NCBI GenBank assembly: GCA_025667525.1 | Contig: CM046875.1 | Span: 434,818,617-434,882,616, forward strand | Direction of reading: 5' to 3' | Origin: Glebionis coronaria | Taxonomy: Eukaryota > Streptophyta > Magnoliopsida > Asterales > Asteraceae | DNA: 64,000 bases | Shown: in pieces, positions 38,988 through 50,702 of the stretch | Position numbering within the stretch: the first letter of the stretch is position 1 | Layout of the letters: each line of letters begins with the position of its first letter | Notes under the pieces: model-generated | The model's input: only the letters and a program-made list of their open reading frames with translations | What the model was told of the DNA's origin: nothing | Database searches by the model: none | Made by a program: the position numbers and the translations under genes

Positions 38988-41900
38988 AATGAGAAAGAAA
39001 AAGACGAATTACGCTAAAAATTACCCTACGACGTAAAAAACGCAAAATCGTAAAATTCGACGAAAAACGAAAGTACTCTAAAAATTACCAAAAAATTCTC
39101 AAAAATCAAGAAAAATGTAAATAAGATAAAAATGCAAGCAAAAATTCCCAAAATATTATTAATAATTTTATATTAATTTTTAAAGTTCAATAAAAGACCA
39201 AAAATTAAATAAAATAAAAAATAAGTCAAAATGAAAACTTTTTCTTTTGTAAACCTGAAAAATACTTTTAAAAACCTAAGAATGATTTTTCTTGATTTTT
39301 AAAATACTTTATACTATTTTCTAATGACTTTTTAAAATTTTATTTAAAAATAATCATAAAAAATAAATGAAAAACGTAAAAAATAAACTTTTTAAACTGA
39401 AAAGTCCTAAATGTTATCAATAACAAAGGAAAATTGTAAAATACCTAAAAAGTTAACTTAATAAGCTGGAAACAGCTTATTTATAAGCTGCCTATTTTGA
39501 AAAGCCCAAAACAAGATTACCTTAAGTACTTAACCAATGCAACCTTGGACAGTAAAGTCCCTAGGGCGCATTGGTTAGAGCTTCTGTGTGTGAGAGAAGT
39601 GGCGCAGGTTTGAGTCCTGGCCACGTCCTTTTTGATAAAACTTTTTTTTTTATTTTTTTCTTTTTCAGAACTGAAAACTAGCACTCTCAGCAATATCAAA
39701 ACACAAATTAAACCCAAAATTTAGCAAGATTAAGCCTAAATCAAACTCAAAACGTGCCCAGTTCTAGATATGATTCTACAGTATGAATATAAACAAAAAA
39801 CAGAGTTGTCCGAGATGTGTATCGTTACCTGATGACAATAGGAGTTGTCACAGTATGCTTGAGACCTTGATTCTTGGTCGTTTGATGTGATTAGCTTGGT
39901 GTTTTGGCAAGATAAGGCACCCCACAAGTCAGTTGACTTGTAAGAGTCACAAATTACTCAAACAGAAAACAAATATCCACACCACATTGCAAGATTAATC
40001 TTAAAAAAAAAAGAATTTTCTGGTTTTAAGCAGGAAACTCTATTGCTGATCTATATGACAATGAAGTGAGATTTAAACAGTCAAATATAGATTCATATGT
40101 TACCAAACAACAAACTTAACAGAAAGCAACCCTAACTTGCCATATGATCTAACAGTAACAAAGATTTCAGATTTCAAAAGTACTAAAACAAACTTGTTCA
40201 GCAGACTTAGTAAATTGAGCTATTTTTATCACTTTTCAAGCAAGCAAAATCATGCAACTTGTTTCCAAACTTAAACCATGACATACATTAGTAAAATAAA
40301 CTGCATTAAAACTTGTTCAAACAAAAATTATAATTTATGTGTTCCCTAAAACTTTTTTATCAGTTCAACCAAACACTCCTTAAACTAATGAACATACAGA
40401 TTTACCAAAGATTTATCATGCAAGATCCACTCAAATCTTTCAACTAGCACATAATCATGCATCAAATCTCATATAAACACAAAATAAGCAAGTATAATCA
40501 GCTAAATCCTAAACAACATTCAGACTCACAATTATCACAAGATTTTTACTTAACTAACAAGGGGTAAGAAACTTACCTCCAAGGTGCACATCCACACCTT
40601 GGAGTGTGTGAGCTTAAGTGCAAGGGAGTGCACTAGCTTCCTAACCTTGCCTGCTAAGAGATAACAAACTGTAATTCACAAGAATATTTTTAAAAGATGC
40701 CTCCTTTTACTTTCTTGTTGAAATCAAAAGGATTATTTAGGAATCCTTTGACAACTTAACATGAAATGAGAGTTCAACAAGATGCAATTCCTCCAATAAT
40801 AACAAAAAAACAATAAACCTAAAGAACTTCCTGGATCTATGACAGAAAACCAAAGAAAGTGATGCCTCCAACTTTCTTTCGCCCAAATCTTATATGTCCA
40901 CTGACCCTTGATATCACTTAATATCAGGGGTATGGTCACATACAAACTCAAATGAAAAGCTGTTTGGGGGTTTCTCAACTTTCTTTCCTTAACTTTTTAT
41001 AAAACTGAAAAAACTTTTAAATCAGTAACCAAGCAGAAACTTAAACGAATTCCAAATAACAATAACAATGAGAACATCTAACATAAAACATTGGAACTTG
41101 TTTTCATTCATTAATCATTACACCACACTTCATAACAGATAGTGGGAATTTACAAAGTTGTGAACCCAAAAAAACAAGAACAGAGAAAATGGTAAAACTA
41201 GTATGACTTTATATAATGAGTCTACATGATTATAGAAGTGAAAAGAAGATGTCTAAACCCTAATGTGTGAGTTTCCAGTAGTTCCCTTGGTCTTCTCATT
41301 TGAAATTTTGTTCAAATTCATCCCATATGCAGCTAACTTGGAGGTTAGTGTTTGCCAGCTTATAACAAGTAATCTGAGCCCTTGGAGGTTGTTGTGGAGA
41401 ACAAGAAACAAAGTAGGGTCGTTGATTCACTATCATGTTTTTTGGTTTTTAGCAAGAGTGGGGCATGGGAGTACTAAGGTATCATGTGAGGTGATGGTGA
41501 AAGGTGGTTAAGAGTGGGGTTAGGATTAGTATACCCTTAATCAATGATCTAGAAAAGATGGGGGCAAATCCCTTTGATTTGAGGTGATTTAAAGATTAAG
41601 GTTTTTGTGATTATGAACAGATTAGCAGGTGGGATTAGATTTGTTTGAAAAGAATAGTGGGTGTTTCCCACCAAAAATTAATAATTATTAAAAGGATTTG
41701 AAAGTTTATATATTATTAATTTTGGTGTTAGTGGTTTGCTGAGTGGAGGTAGTGACGTGGTGTTTTTGGTGAGGTGGTGGATTGTGGTTGGCTGGGAAAG
41801 TTTGTCATGTTTGATAAATATGGTCCCCCTACTCCCTTGTTGTTGTCACTTCAATTTAATCAACTCAAACTAGAAACTCCTTTGTAAAACAAGTTTCAAA

Positions 41901-42441
41901 ATTCAGATTTTGACCACAAGATCTTTTGCAAAGTATTTCTAAGGGTATATGTTGTAATTTCTTGGATCTTCAAGGACCATTCATGACATGTCTTCAATTT
42001 TAAAGGTCTATTCTTGTATTCTTGACTTTGTGGAGGACTAATATTGATAAGTCTTCATATTTGAGGGACGATTCTTGCTAATTCTTCAAAGTGGAGGGTC
42101 CTTTTTGCAATTTGACAAACTTTAAGGACCAAACTTGTATTTATGAATAAACAAGGGTTTAAAGTGTCAATTCTTCAATATTGGAGGACCCTTCTTGTAT
42201 AATCTTCAATTCTTCAAGGGTTATTCTTGGAAAATCAACACTAGGGCTTGGTTCATTGTGCGGCTTTGTTTCCCGTGTTCGTTCTTGCTTGTTTCTTGTT
42301 ATGTTTTGTCATTTTCTCGATATCCGTACCTAAAATACACATTGAACAAACACAAGCATATATTTGGCACATTTTATGATATTTTATGCATTTTAAAGCC
42401 CGTTTTAGACGATGAGACTATGTATAAAAGCAGTCTCATCA
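38988..42441 (-). repeat. 3' LTR of C, main part
   Basis: It continues the LTR of C after B (gagaaagaaaaagacg at 38991, matching 50878) and ends CAGTCTCATCA at 42441. It contains an antisense tRNA-like unit at 39562-39633. Several 60-100 codon frames (for example 39736-39927 and 42195-42488) recur in the other LTR and have no known domain. A set of 'ggacc..tcttgta..ttcttcaa'-like phrases (about 41960-42210) forms a loose low-complexity repeat. Confidence 0.93.
39562..39633 (+). other. tRNA-like unit with T5 terminator, antisense in 3' LTR of C
   Basis: The segment reads tagggcgcattggttagagc (A-box/D-arm-like), then an anticodon-arm-like hairpin (cttct/agaag), then the B box ggtttgagtcc (39607-39617) and ggccacgtcc. 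TTTTT (39629-39633) follows at once, then a longer T-run from about 39641. The acceptor stem is not complementary, so this is not a working tRNA. The plus strand is antisense to element C. Confidence 0.65.
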
Positions 42442-44256
42442 CTCCCTATACTAAACCATTACCGTGCCCTCACGCAATGCTAGAATAAAGTATCTTAGAA
42501 CCTCCAAAACTCATTTTTATGCAATTTTATTGAATGATAAATTTGCTACCCTACCACTACTTGCTACTACTTGCGTCGTAGACATAATGTATGATTTTCA
42601 TCGCAATATGGGACGTTTAGGTTCATAGAATAAGAACACGTGAATGCTTCGTTAGAAATAATTTCGTCGTCCTCGATTTTCACCCAATTCCATGCCAAGC
42701 GTGTAACGAGATCATTGTCATTATAAGTTAGTAATGCTAACACTACTCATATGTCCTAATCACGTACTTAAATCCCTTAATCCTAATTAGTATCTCTTAT
42801 ATTTTATTTTTGTCTTGAATGTTCACGAGGATACATTGTTTGACTTATGGGATGATAGAGATCAAGGTCCAAAAATAGAGTCATAACGGTGTAACCAAGA
42901 CCATCGAATTAATAACCCCCTAATAGACAACGATGTCAAAAAATTAAGTCAACAAGAAGGATCGATAAACACGATTTTATAACGGTTTTGAACATGAGAC
43001 TTATTACCAAGACTTTTATACGCCCCCTAACAGATGGGCCTTATTATCATAGGTTTACCTCCATCTTTTATTCAACTTCGCCATGAAGATTTTATTATGA
43101 CTTCGTTCCTGCCTTGCCTTTTATTATCCTCCTCATCAGTCGTTTTATTATGGCCAAAGACGTATATCCTCATGCTAAAACGAATTTTGGATCTTTAAAT
43201 CTTCAAAGATTAAGGCATAATTCACTTTCAATTTCGCATAGATTTTTCGGCCTTGTGAGCTTCAAATTATTTTCTTGATTTAGGTGAGCAAATCTTATTA
43301 TTAGGTGAAGCTTTCGATTATTCGGGTTGCCAATACTTCAAAACCGTGACGCTGGCGATACCTTAATGTCTTCCCAATTTAATTACATGAAAGCTACTAG
43401 AAAAGACTAGAAACCAACAATCAAGACTAAACCGCTAAGTCAATACTTATTAAGCAAAATATATATACAAGCGAAGGGAGAATAAGCAAATAACTAGAAC
43501 ACATGAGTTTTTGAAAGAATACGAGTACTCTACGTTTAGCATAGTAACTTATAATTAACTCTATTTCTCGTCCTCATTTAAGAGACTTAGCCTAATATAA
43601 AGTTAAGGAATCGAAGCTAAGTGCTCAACACACACGGTCGAGTCAAAAATTACTCTTATTCTCGCCATCAGAAAATCTACATTCGTGTCTTCAAACACTT
43701 ATAAAACATGAGAAAAATTTTAAAATTTGGCCATTTTTAGCCTTATTTTGCAACAAAACGATAAACAAAAAGATAAACTTTGGAAAGCGTGAAGGTTTGG
43801 TAAGGCAAGTATCTTTCACCTCATACTAAAGTTAAACATTGTCCTCAATGTTTCGAGTCTAGGGGTGCAAACATCCCCATACTAGAGACGTAGTCGAATG
43901 CTTAATCTAGCATGGAAAGGGTGTAACCATTAAATTTAAAGCCGTTTATGAAGTGTGCTATAAACCTAAGGTTATAACATATAAGGATATATCATGAGTG
44001 GATATCGAGAAATTCTTCAAAGCAAACGATCGAGTGCTCCCATAAAACGAACACGAGAGGCTCCAATCGTGAAGATTATGATCATCTAAAAACCACATAC
44101 ACAAACAACCATGGAACAAAGGTTGGAAGGGCACAAATCCCCTCACGTTAAATACATTAGAAAGCCATAATATGTACATGGATAAGCTTGGGACTCCCCC
44201 ACGAGGCACCTCGTTTTTGATTACCGAGTCACGAGCTCGAATCAGTCCCCTCAATA
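42442..44256 (-). other. 3' non-coding interior of Athila C
   Basis: It holds the minus-strand PPT next to the LTR (complement of ctccctatac, from 42442), several ttttattat-type phrases (about 43065-43155), and the conserved hairpin at 43834-43853. The 98-codon minus-strand frame at 44254-43958 (WLSNVFNVRGFVPFQPLFHG) lies where an env-like ORF would start in Athila, but I see no signal peptide, transmembrane or envelope motif, so it is not called as env. Confidence 0.6.
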
Positions 44257-45856
44257 CTAATTATCATTGGGGAAGGTGACTTGGTCGAGGTAGTTCAAAG
44301 AGGGAACTTCCCCACCAAAGTAGTGCTTAAACCTATGTCCATTCACCTTAAAATTGGGGCCATCATTTTGAGCTAGCTCGGTGGTCCCATAAGGAAAAAC
44401 TTGGGTAACGGTGAATGGACCCGACCAACGGGATTTCAGCTTGCCGGAAAAGATTTTCAAACGTGAGTTAAAAAGCAACACTTGATCTCCAATGTTAAAA
44501 ACCCGGTTTTTTATTTTTGAATCATGCAACTTTTTAGTCTTTTCTTTGTAAATCAATGAATTTTCATAAGCAATGTCTCTCAATTCATCCAATTCATTCA
44601 ACTGCATTTTCTGGTGTTTTCCCGCGGTCTCAATGTCATCATTACAATGCTTTAGGGCCCAATAAGCTTTGTGTTCGAGTTCAATTGGCATGTGACAATT
44701 TTCCCATACACAAGCTTGTAAGGAGTGCACCCAATGGGCGTCTTATGAGCAGTACGAAAGGCCCATAAAGCATCGTCTAACTTATCCGACCACGATTGTC
44801 GGTTCTCCCCTATCGATCTCTCCAAGATCCTCTTTAACGCTCGGTTTGAAACCTCGATTTGCCCACTCGTTTGTGGGTGATAAGCCGTAGAAAGCCGATG
44901 TGTAACCCCATATTTCCTTAAGACCCTTTCGAATTGGTCACTACAAAAATGGGTTCCACGATCGCTTATGATCACACGAGGGGTTACAAACCGAGAAAAC
45001 AAGCTTTTCAAAAACTTGACTACACACGAGCATCATTCGTGGGCAAAGCCTTAGCTTCCACCCATTTAGATAGGTAATCAACGGCGACAAGGATGTACTT
45101 ATTACCACGAGATGATGGGAACGGCCCCATAAAATCAATTCCCCAAATGTCAAAGATCTCACACACTTGGATGATGTTTTGTGGCATTTCATCATTTTGT
45201 GAGGTTTTTCCTTGTCGTTGGCATGAGTCACACGACTTCACAAGTGCGTGTGCATCTCGGTAAATAGTAGGCCAAAAGAAACCGACATCAAAGACCTTCT
45301 TCGCCGTGACATTAGCACCATGGTGACCACCCCTGGGTCCTTCATGACAAGCTCTAAGGATATTAGAATCTTCGGTGCCAAATACACAACGTCGAATTAT
45401 TTGACCCGCACAAGTCCGAAAGAGGTAAGAGTCGTTCCAAAAGTAAAACTTGACGTCATGAAAGAATTTTCGTTTTTGTTGAGTCGTCATACCCTTAATG
45501 ATGAAGTTCCCCGCATGGTAATTTACGATGTCCGCAAACCATGGGGTGGATGAGTCAAGCTTAGAATTCAGTACACCAAGTGTCTCGAGAGGAAATGTTT
45601 TGGTGATTTCCTTTGGCTCGTACACACTTTGGTGAGGATCTTCCAAACGAGAAAGATGATTGGCCGCTAGATTCTCGGCTCCTTTTTTGTCAAGGATTTC
45701 GACATCAAATTCTTGTAGGAGGAGAATCCAACGAAGCAATCTCGGCTTTGCATCTTGTTTAGCCATGAGATACTTGATTGCCAAGTGATCCGTATACACT
45801 ATGCATTGGGTCAAGACGAGAAGGTCGGAATTTCTAAAATGCATACACAACGGCAA
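44257..45856 (-). pseudogene. Athila C RNase H end and integrase
   Basis: From 45856 the frame gives the RNase H tail ([33 protein letters not shown]) and the linker [11 protein letters not shown]. The HHCC zinc finger follows ([20 protein letters not shown], then CDSCQRQGK). The catalytic core has [12 protein letters not shown] (first Asp, about 45130), [14 protein letters not shown] (second Asp, about 44960) and [20 protein letters not shown] (Glu, about 44860). A C-terminal part follows after a frameshift near 44690 (KLKSRWSGPFTVTQVFPYGT, the GPF/Y-like module). A second shift is near 45015. The enzyme would insert cDNA into the genome; the DDE residues remain but the frame does not. Confidence 0.93.
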
Positions 45857-46508
45857 GGAATTCCTTTTCCGTTGTAGTGTATTTAAGTTGAGCCTCGGTC
45901 ATCGTCTTGCTAGCATAGTGGATAGGCAAGAAATGCTTTTCATGACGTTTCCCCAAAACGGCCCCTATAGCGTAATCACTTGCGTCACACATGAGCTCAA
46001 AGGGGAGGTTCCAATTGGGAGCAACAAGAATGGGAGCTTCGGTAAGTTTCCTCTTAAGGATTTCAAAGGCTCGTACACAATCTTCATTAAAGACAAAAGG
46101 AGCATCTTTTTCGAGGAGATGTGTAATAGGTCGAGAAATCTTTGAAAAATCTTTGATGAATCGACGATAAAAGCCCGCGTGTCCTAGGAAACTCCTAACT
46201 CCCTTGACAGTTTTGGGATGAGGTAATTTGGCGATGACGTCTACTTTAGCTTTGTAAACCTCAATCCCCACTTTTGAGACATTGTGCCCTAAGACGATTC
46301 CTTCTTTTACCAAAAAATGACATTTTTCCCAATTGAGCACAAGGTTGGTTTCCTCACAACGTTTTAACATTCTCTCAAGATTTGACAAACACGAAGTGAA
46401 CGAACAACCAAACACGGAAAAATCATCCATAAAGACTTCCATCGTCTTCTCGATCATGTCATGAAAAATAGCCATCATGCACCTTTGAAGGTTCCCGGTG
46501 CATTGCAA
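45834..46508 (-). pseudogene. Athila C RT C-terminal part and RNase H
   Basis: This frame starts just after a shift in the RT (near 46490). It gives the catalytic box EVFMDDFSVFGCSF (about 46410-46450), then LGHNVSKVGIEVYKAKVDVI, RSFLGHAGFYRRFIKDFSKI and the RNase H start FELMCDASDYAIGAVLG with [15 protein letters not shown]. The frame shifts again at about 45840. The RT palm F-M-D-D is the usual Athila form. Confidence 0.93.
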
Positions 46509-48298
46509 AGTCCGAATGGCATTCTACGATAGGCAAACGTTCCATATGGACACGTAAACGTAGTTTTTTCTTGATCACGAGGATCGATGGGGATTTGGAT
46601 GTAACCGGAAAACCCATCTAAAAAGCAATAGAAATTGTTTCCCGCAAGACGCTCCAACATTTGGTCCATAAAGGGCAAGGGAAAATGGTCTTTACGAGTG
46701 GCATCATTCAACTTATGATAGTCGATGCACACCCTCCAACCGGTCACGAGTCGAGTTGGAATTAACTCGTTGGCATCGTTTGGCACAACGACCATTCCTC
46801 CCTTTTTAGGGACACAATGAATAGGACTCACCCAAGGGCTATCAGAAATAGGGTAAATCATTCCCGTGTCAAGGAGTTTAAGGACCTCCTTTTTGATGAC
46901 GTCGTGAATTTTAGGGTTCACCCTCCTTTGGAATTGAATTGCGGGCTTGTAGTCCTCCTCCATTAAGATTTTGTGGGTACAAAATTTAGGATCGATCCCC
47001 TTAATGTCGGATAATTTCCATGCAATTGCCCCTTTGTGGTCTTTTAGAACATCGATAAGCGCGGTTTTTTCATCATTCGAAAGATCTTTTGCAATAATCA
47101 CCGACAACTTATCGTCTCCTTCCATTAATACGTATTCAAGATGAGGAGGTAAATCTTTCAACTCGAGGATTGGTGGTTCCTCAATTGAAGATTTGGGCTC
47201 GATACTCATAACCTCCTCGGGCGGAGGAAAAGGGAAATCGTTAAGAAAATCCTTGATAATCGAGAAGTCCTCATCGTTGTCTAGGTCTTCGTTACAAGTA
47301 CGAGGAACATCAAATTCTTCCAATGTAAAACCACAACCTTCAAATGGAGTAAAGGATGGTGTCGAATTATCAAGAATGGGATCAAGCATAGTGGGATTGT
47401 CACTATTTTCATCATCACCAAAACCTAAAAATTCTTGTGAAAATTCCTCGCAAACGACGTCGATCATATCAACGAGGTTTATGGTCGCGATGGAATAAAC
47501 ATGAGAAATTTGAGAATTTTGTTTTCGTTTATAACAAGTTCCTCGTCGTTGAAACGTAAGGTGACTTTTTATATCATGCCCATCAATCAACGCCATTGAC
47601 GTATCAAAAAACGAACGACCTAAAATAAGAGGAACTTGAGGATCCGTGGGAATATCGACAACGATAAAGTCTACCGGATAATAGAACTTTCCCACTTTCA
47701 CAAAAACGTCTTCGGCCAATCCACATGCGGGAATAGTGGAATGATCGGCCAATTCGATAGACATTAGTGAAGGAGTAAGATTAGGAAGATTGAGCGACTT
47801 GAAGATTGCAAGTGGCATCAAGTTAATACTAGAACCAAGATCGGCCAAGGCATAGCATTCTTCCATATCTTGGATTGCACATGGAATCAAGAATTTACCA
47901 GGATCACCGACTTTTTTAGGTATGCGGTTAAGATAAACCGATGAACAACTAGACAATTGTTGCAATTTCTCCTTGTTGTTTAACATACTCTTAAAGTTAG
48001 CGGCAAATCGAGGCATCATGACCAAAGCATCGGCAAAACTTATATTGAAATGCAAATCACGAAACATTTTCATAAAAAGCTCAAATTGGTAATTATCACG
48101 CTCTTGTCGTTTCTCCTTACGAAGTCTCGATGGGTAAGGTAAGGGTGGTGTGGGTTGGGACATAGGCATAGCCTTTGGAATCTCGGGTTCCAATGATGGT
48201 AAAGGGTCAACCGTAGGTGTGGTTTGAGCAGTACTTCGTGGGATTGGGATATGCTCCTCTTCGACCACCACCTCGGATTCTTCCTCAATTTCCTCCAC
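46475..48298 (-). pseudogene. Athila C protease and RT N-terminal part
   Basis: The 607-codon frame contains, in order: a T/P/E-rich linker; FNISFADALVMMPRFAANFK; the protease DPGKFLIPCAIQDMEECYAL with the active-site DLGSSINLMPL (about 47820-47860) and VPLILGRSFFDTSMALIDG; an acidic spacer; then RT with IHDVIKKEVLKLLDTGMIYP, VCIDYHKLNDATRKDHFPLP, FSGYIQIPIDPRDQEKTTFT and FAYRRMPFGLCNAPGTF. It then shifts. In phase and order it follows gag after a one-base shift near 48333. Confidence 0.93.
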
Positions 48299-48299
48299 C

Positions 48300-49958
48300 G
48301 TTGGAGTAATTGGTTGAGGAGTCGGTCCTTTAAGGTCTTACCACTACGTGTGGTAATCACTTTCATCTCTCCCTTCGAGTTTGATACGTTGTTACTAGGA
48401 AGACCACCCGAAGTAGAGGCTCTACTCATCATGATAGCATCTAAAATCATATTTTCCGTCTTTTTACGTTCCTCCCTATCTTGCTCTTTCTCGGATTTTG
48501 CATTTTGCTCCAACCTAAGTAAGGCTTTTTCAATCTTATGTTGACCTTGTTCCATTTTTTGTTGGTTTTGTTGGAGCCTAACCACATTCCCTTCCAATTT
48601 GTTACTTTGAGTTTCAAACTTAGCTCTTAGGTTACTAATATCATTTGCCATGTTTGTGTACCTATCATCATTAGCCTTAAAATAGTTCCAAATCTCCGGT
48701 GGAATGTATTTTGGTAATGCATTTGAAAGCCCTTGATTAACATTTTGGAAATCATGATTTTTATCTTGATTTTGCAATCGACCACTAGTCCCTTGATTCC
48801 CATTGTTGTAATTGTTACCCTTATAATTGTTCTTGTAACCACCTTGATTGTTTCGATAATTGTTAGCATTTTGATTTAGTGGAAAACCCGGTGGAGTCAA
48901 TTGATTAGTGCGGGTAACTTGACCGTTTTTGTTATAAGTTCCCGCGGCCGCGTAGGCACTCGAAGTGTTACCACCGTTGGTAAAGCACTCGTAGAAATCG
49001 TGAGCTCCCCCACAATACATACAAGAAACCTCAACCGCTTTAGCCGTAGCGGGAGTGGGTTGTTCACCAACTTTAAACGCAATTAACAATCCCTTAAACT
49101 TCTCAAAAATCTTGTTTTCCAAATTAGCCTCGATTTGGCAAGCATTGATGGTATGAGACAATGCAGGCGAAGTCAAAGACGAAGTCTTATGAACACTCGA
49201 CGTGCTACGAGGACTATAGACCTTAGACCTATTCTCAATGATAAAAAACGCTTCCTCGATCGTTTTACACAAAAAATTACCACCCGCGGCGGCATTAAGA
49301 TAATCTCTCTTATGATCGTTCAAGCCATTGTAAAACGTGTCAATTTGATGCAAGTCGGAAAAACCATGATGAGGACACTCGTGTAACAGTTCCTTAAACC
49401 GATTCCAAGCCGTTGAAAAACTCTCATTATACTCTTGTGAAAATTTTGAAATCTCGTTTTTCAAATGCGTAGTCTTACAGGGCAGAAAAATTGGTTCACG
49501 AACTTTGAAACGAGATCCTTCCACGTCAATATAGAATTGGGTGGCTCTTTCTCTAACAAAATTTTAGCGGGCCCCGCTAAGGAATACGGAAAAATCATCA
49601 TCTTAATCGAGTCGTTAGAGACGTCCTTAAACTTGTAAGTCACGGTAAGACGATTGAATTGGCGGATATGGTTGTGCGGGTTGTCCTTTTCATCACCACA
49701 GAATTTGTTTTTTTGGATCATCGACAGCAAACCCGTCTTAACTTCAAAATTCTCCATAAGGATGGCGGGAATCACAATAGCCTTTCCATAACCCTCAGTG
49801 GGTGCTTGAAGTAACTCCATCATAGTTCAATTTGCCATGGTGACTTCTTGTTCTATGATAGGTTCGTCAATAGGAGATTCTTCACTTGAAAGGTTAGGTG
49901 TGGTTTCCTTTCGGTTTCTTCGTTTACGTGCACGTCTAGCTTGGTTGCGAGTTTGCAT
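48300..49958 (-). pseudogene. gag: Athila C gag
   Basis: The likely start is ATG at 49958 (MQTRNQARRARKRR), which matches the gag start of A; a longer frame begins at 50021. TGA at 49827 follows, then MMELLQAPTEGYGKAIVIP, IKMMIFPYSLAGPAKILLEK and DLVSKFVNQFF. After a frameshift near 49480 come TTHLKNEISKFSQEYNESF and ECPHHGFSDLHQIDTFYNGL. The nucleocapsid motif CMYCGGAHDFYEC is near 49020. An N/G/Q-rich part follows, then a coiled-coil-like segment (LRAKFETQSNKLEGNVVRLQ, about 48570-48640) and ITTRSGKTLK before the next shift. Gag would assemble the particle and bind the RNA. Confidence 0.9.
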
Positions 49959-50680
49959 AAACGTCACGTACAACGTGGGGATGAGCAAACAAGATTCTTT
50001 TGGTGTTTTTGACTTTTTCAATTTTTTTGTGGTTTTTGATTGTTTTTACTTTTTTGGATTTTGTGATGTATTACGTAGACAAAAATCTACAATCTCTCCT
50101 CAAATTAAATCTCTCGATTAAAGGAGCCTCAAGGAATGAAAACAATCACGTGAAGTGAACGCCTTCGATGACTTTAGAACGTTGGTGGAACACCAAAACG
50201 TTCAAGAAGGTTTAATCAATTGAAACCAAGAAAATATATATGATATGTAGATAATACTTTGGTTGGAAAACCCTCGATTAGCCCTTTTTATCTAAACACG
50301 CACAAGCAAGCGGCGAAACGAGGCGGCGCGAAGCACATAAGAGCCTTTTTCATTAGGATATATTTTATAATACCCGCCTTATACCCACCTTATAGTTTGT
50401 GTTTATCAAAATTAAGCTTCACGAAAGTAATCATCTATTTTGCCTTTTTTTCTTTGTTTGAGATTCGAATACAATGATCGAGTGATGAAATCCCGAATCA
50501 AGGTTGTGTTTTCACATTTTTGGAGTACTTGTGAATTTATTGTTTTACGTATACAATAGAGTAATAATATTCACACAAAAAACGAAAAACCAATAAAACG
50601 TATTAGTAGAGTTCTACTAATACAATTATATTTATGGATAATATAAAAACAACAATTGTTCAAATCAAAACACAACACAC
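49959..50680 (-). other. Leader of Athila C
   Basis: It is untranslated. The conserved Athila blocks are at 50297-50336 (plus-strand acgcacaagcaagcggcg, then the gaggcggcgcgaagcac part) and 50361-50380 (TATAATA-containing). Confidence 0.6.
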
Positions 50681-50681
50681 C

Positions 50682-50699
50682 ACCCCGGCAGCGGCGCCA
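50682..50699 (-). other. PBS of Athila C
   Basis: The minus strand reads TGGCGCCGCTGCCGGGGT from 50699 leftward, three bases from the LTR at 50703. It is a near-perfect Athila-type primer site. Confidence 0.92.
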
Positions 50700-50702
50700 A
50701 AA

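Noticed and set aside
43958..44254. An env-like ORF after pol in Athila C
   Set aside because: The position fits, but the 98 codons show no signal peptide, transmembrane helix or known envelope motif and no continuation in other frames.
45248..46145. Plus-strand frames of 101 and 114 codons
   Set aside because: They are shadows of the minus-strand integrase and RNase H of Athila C.
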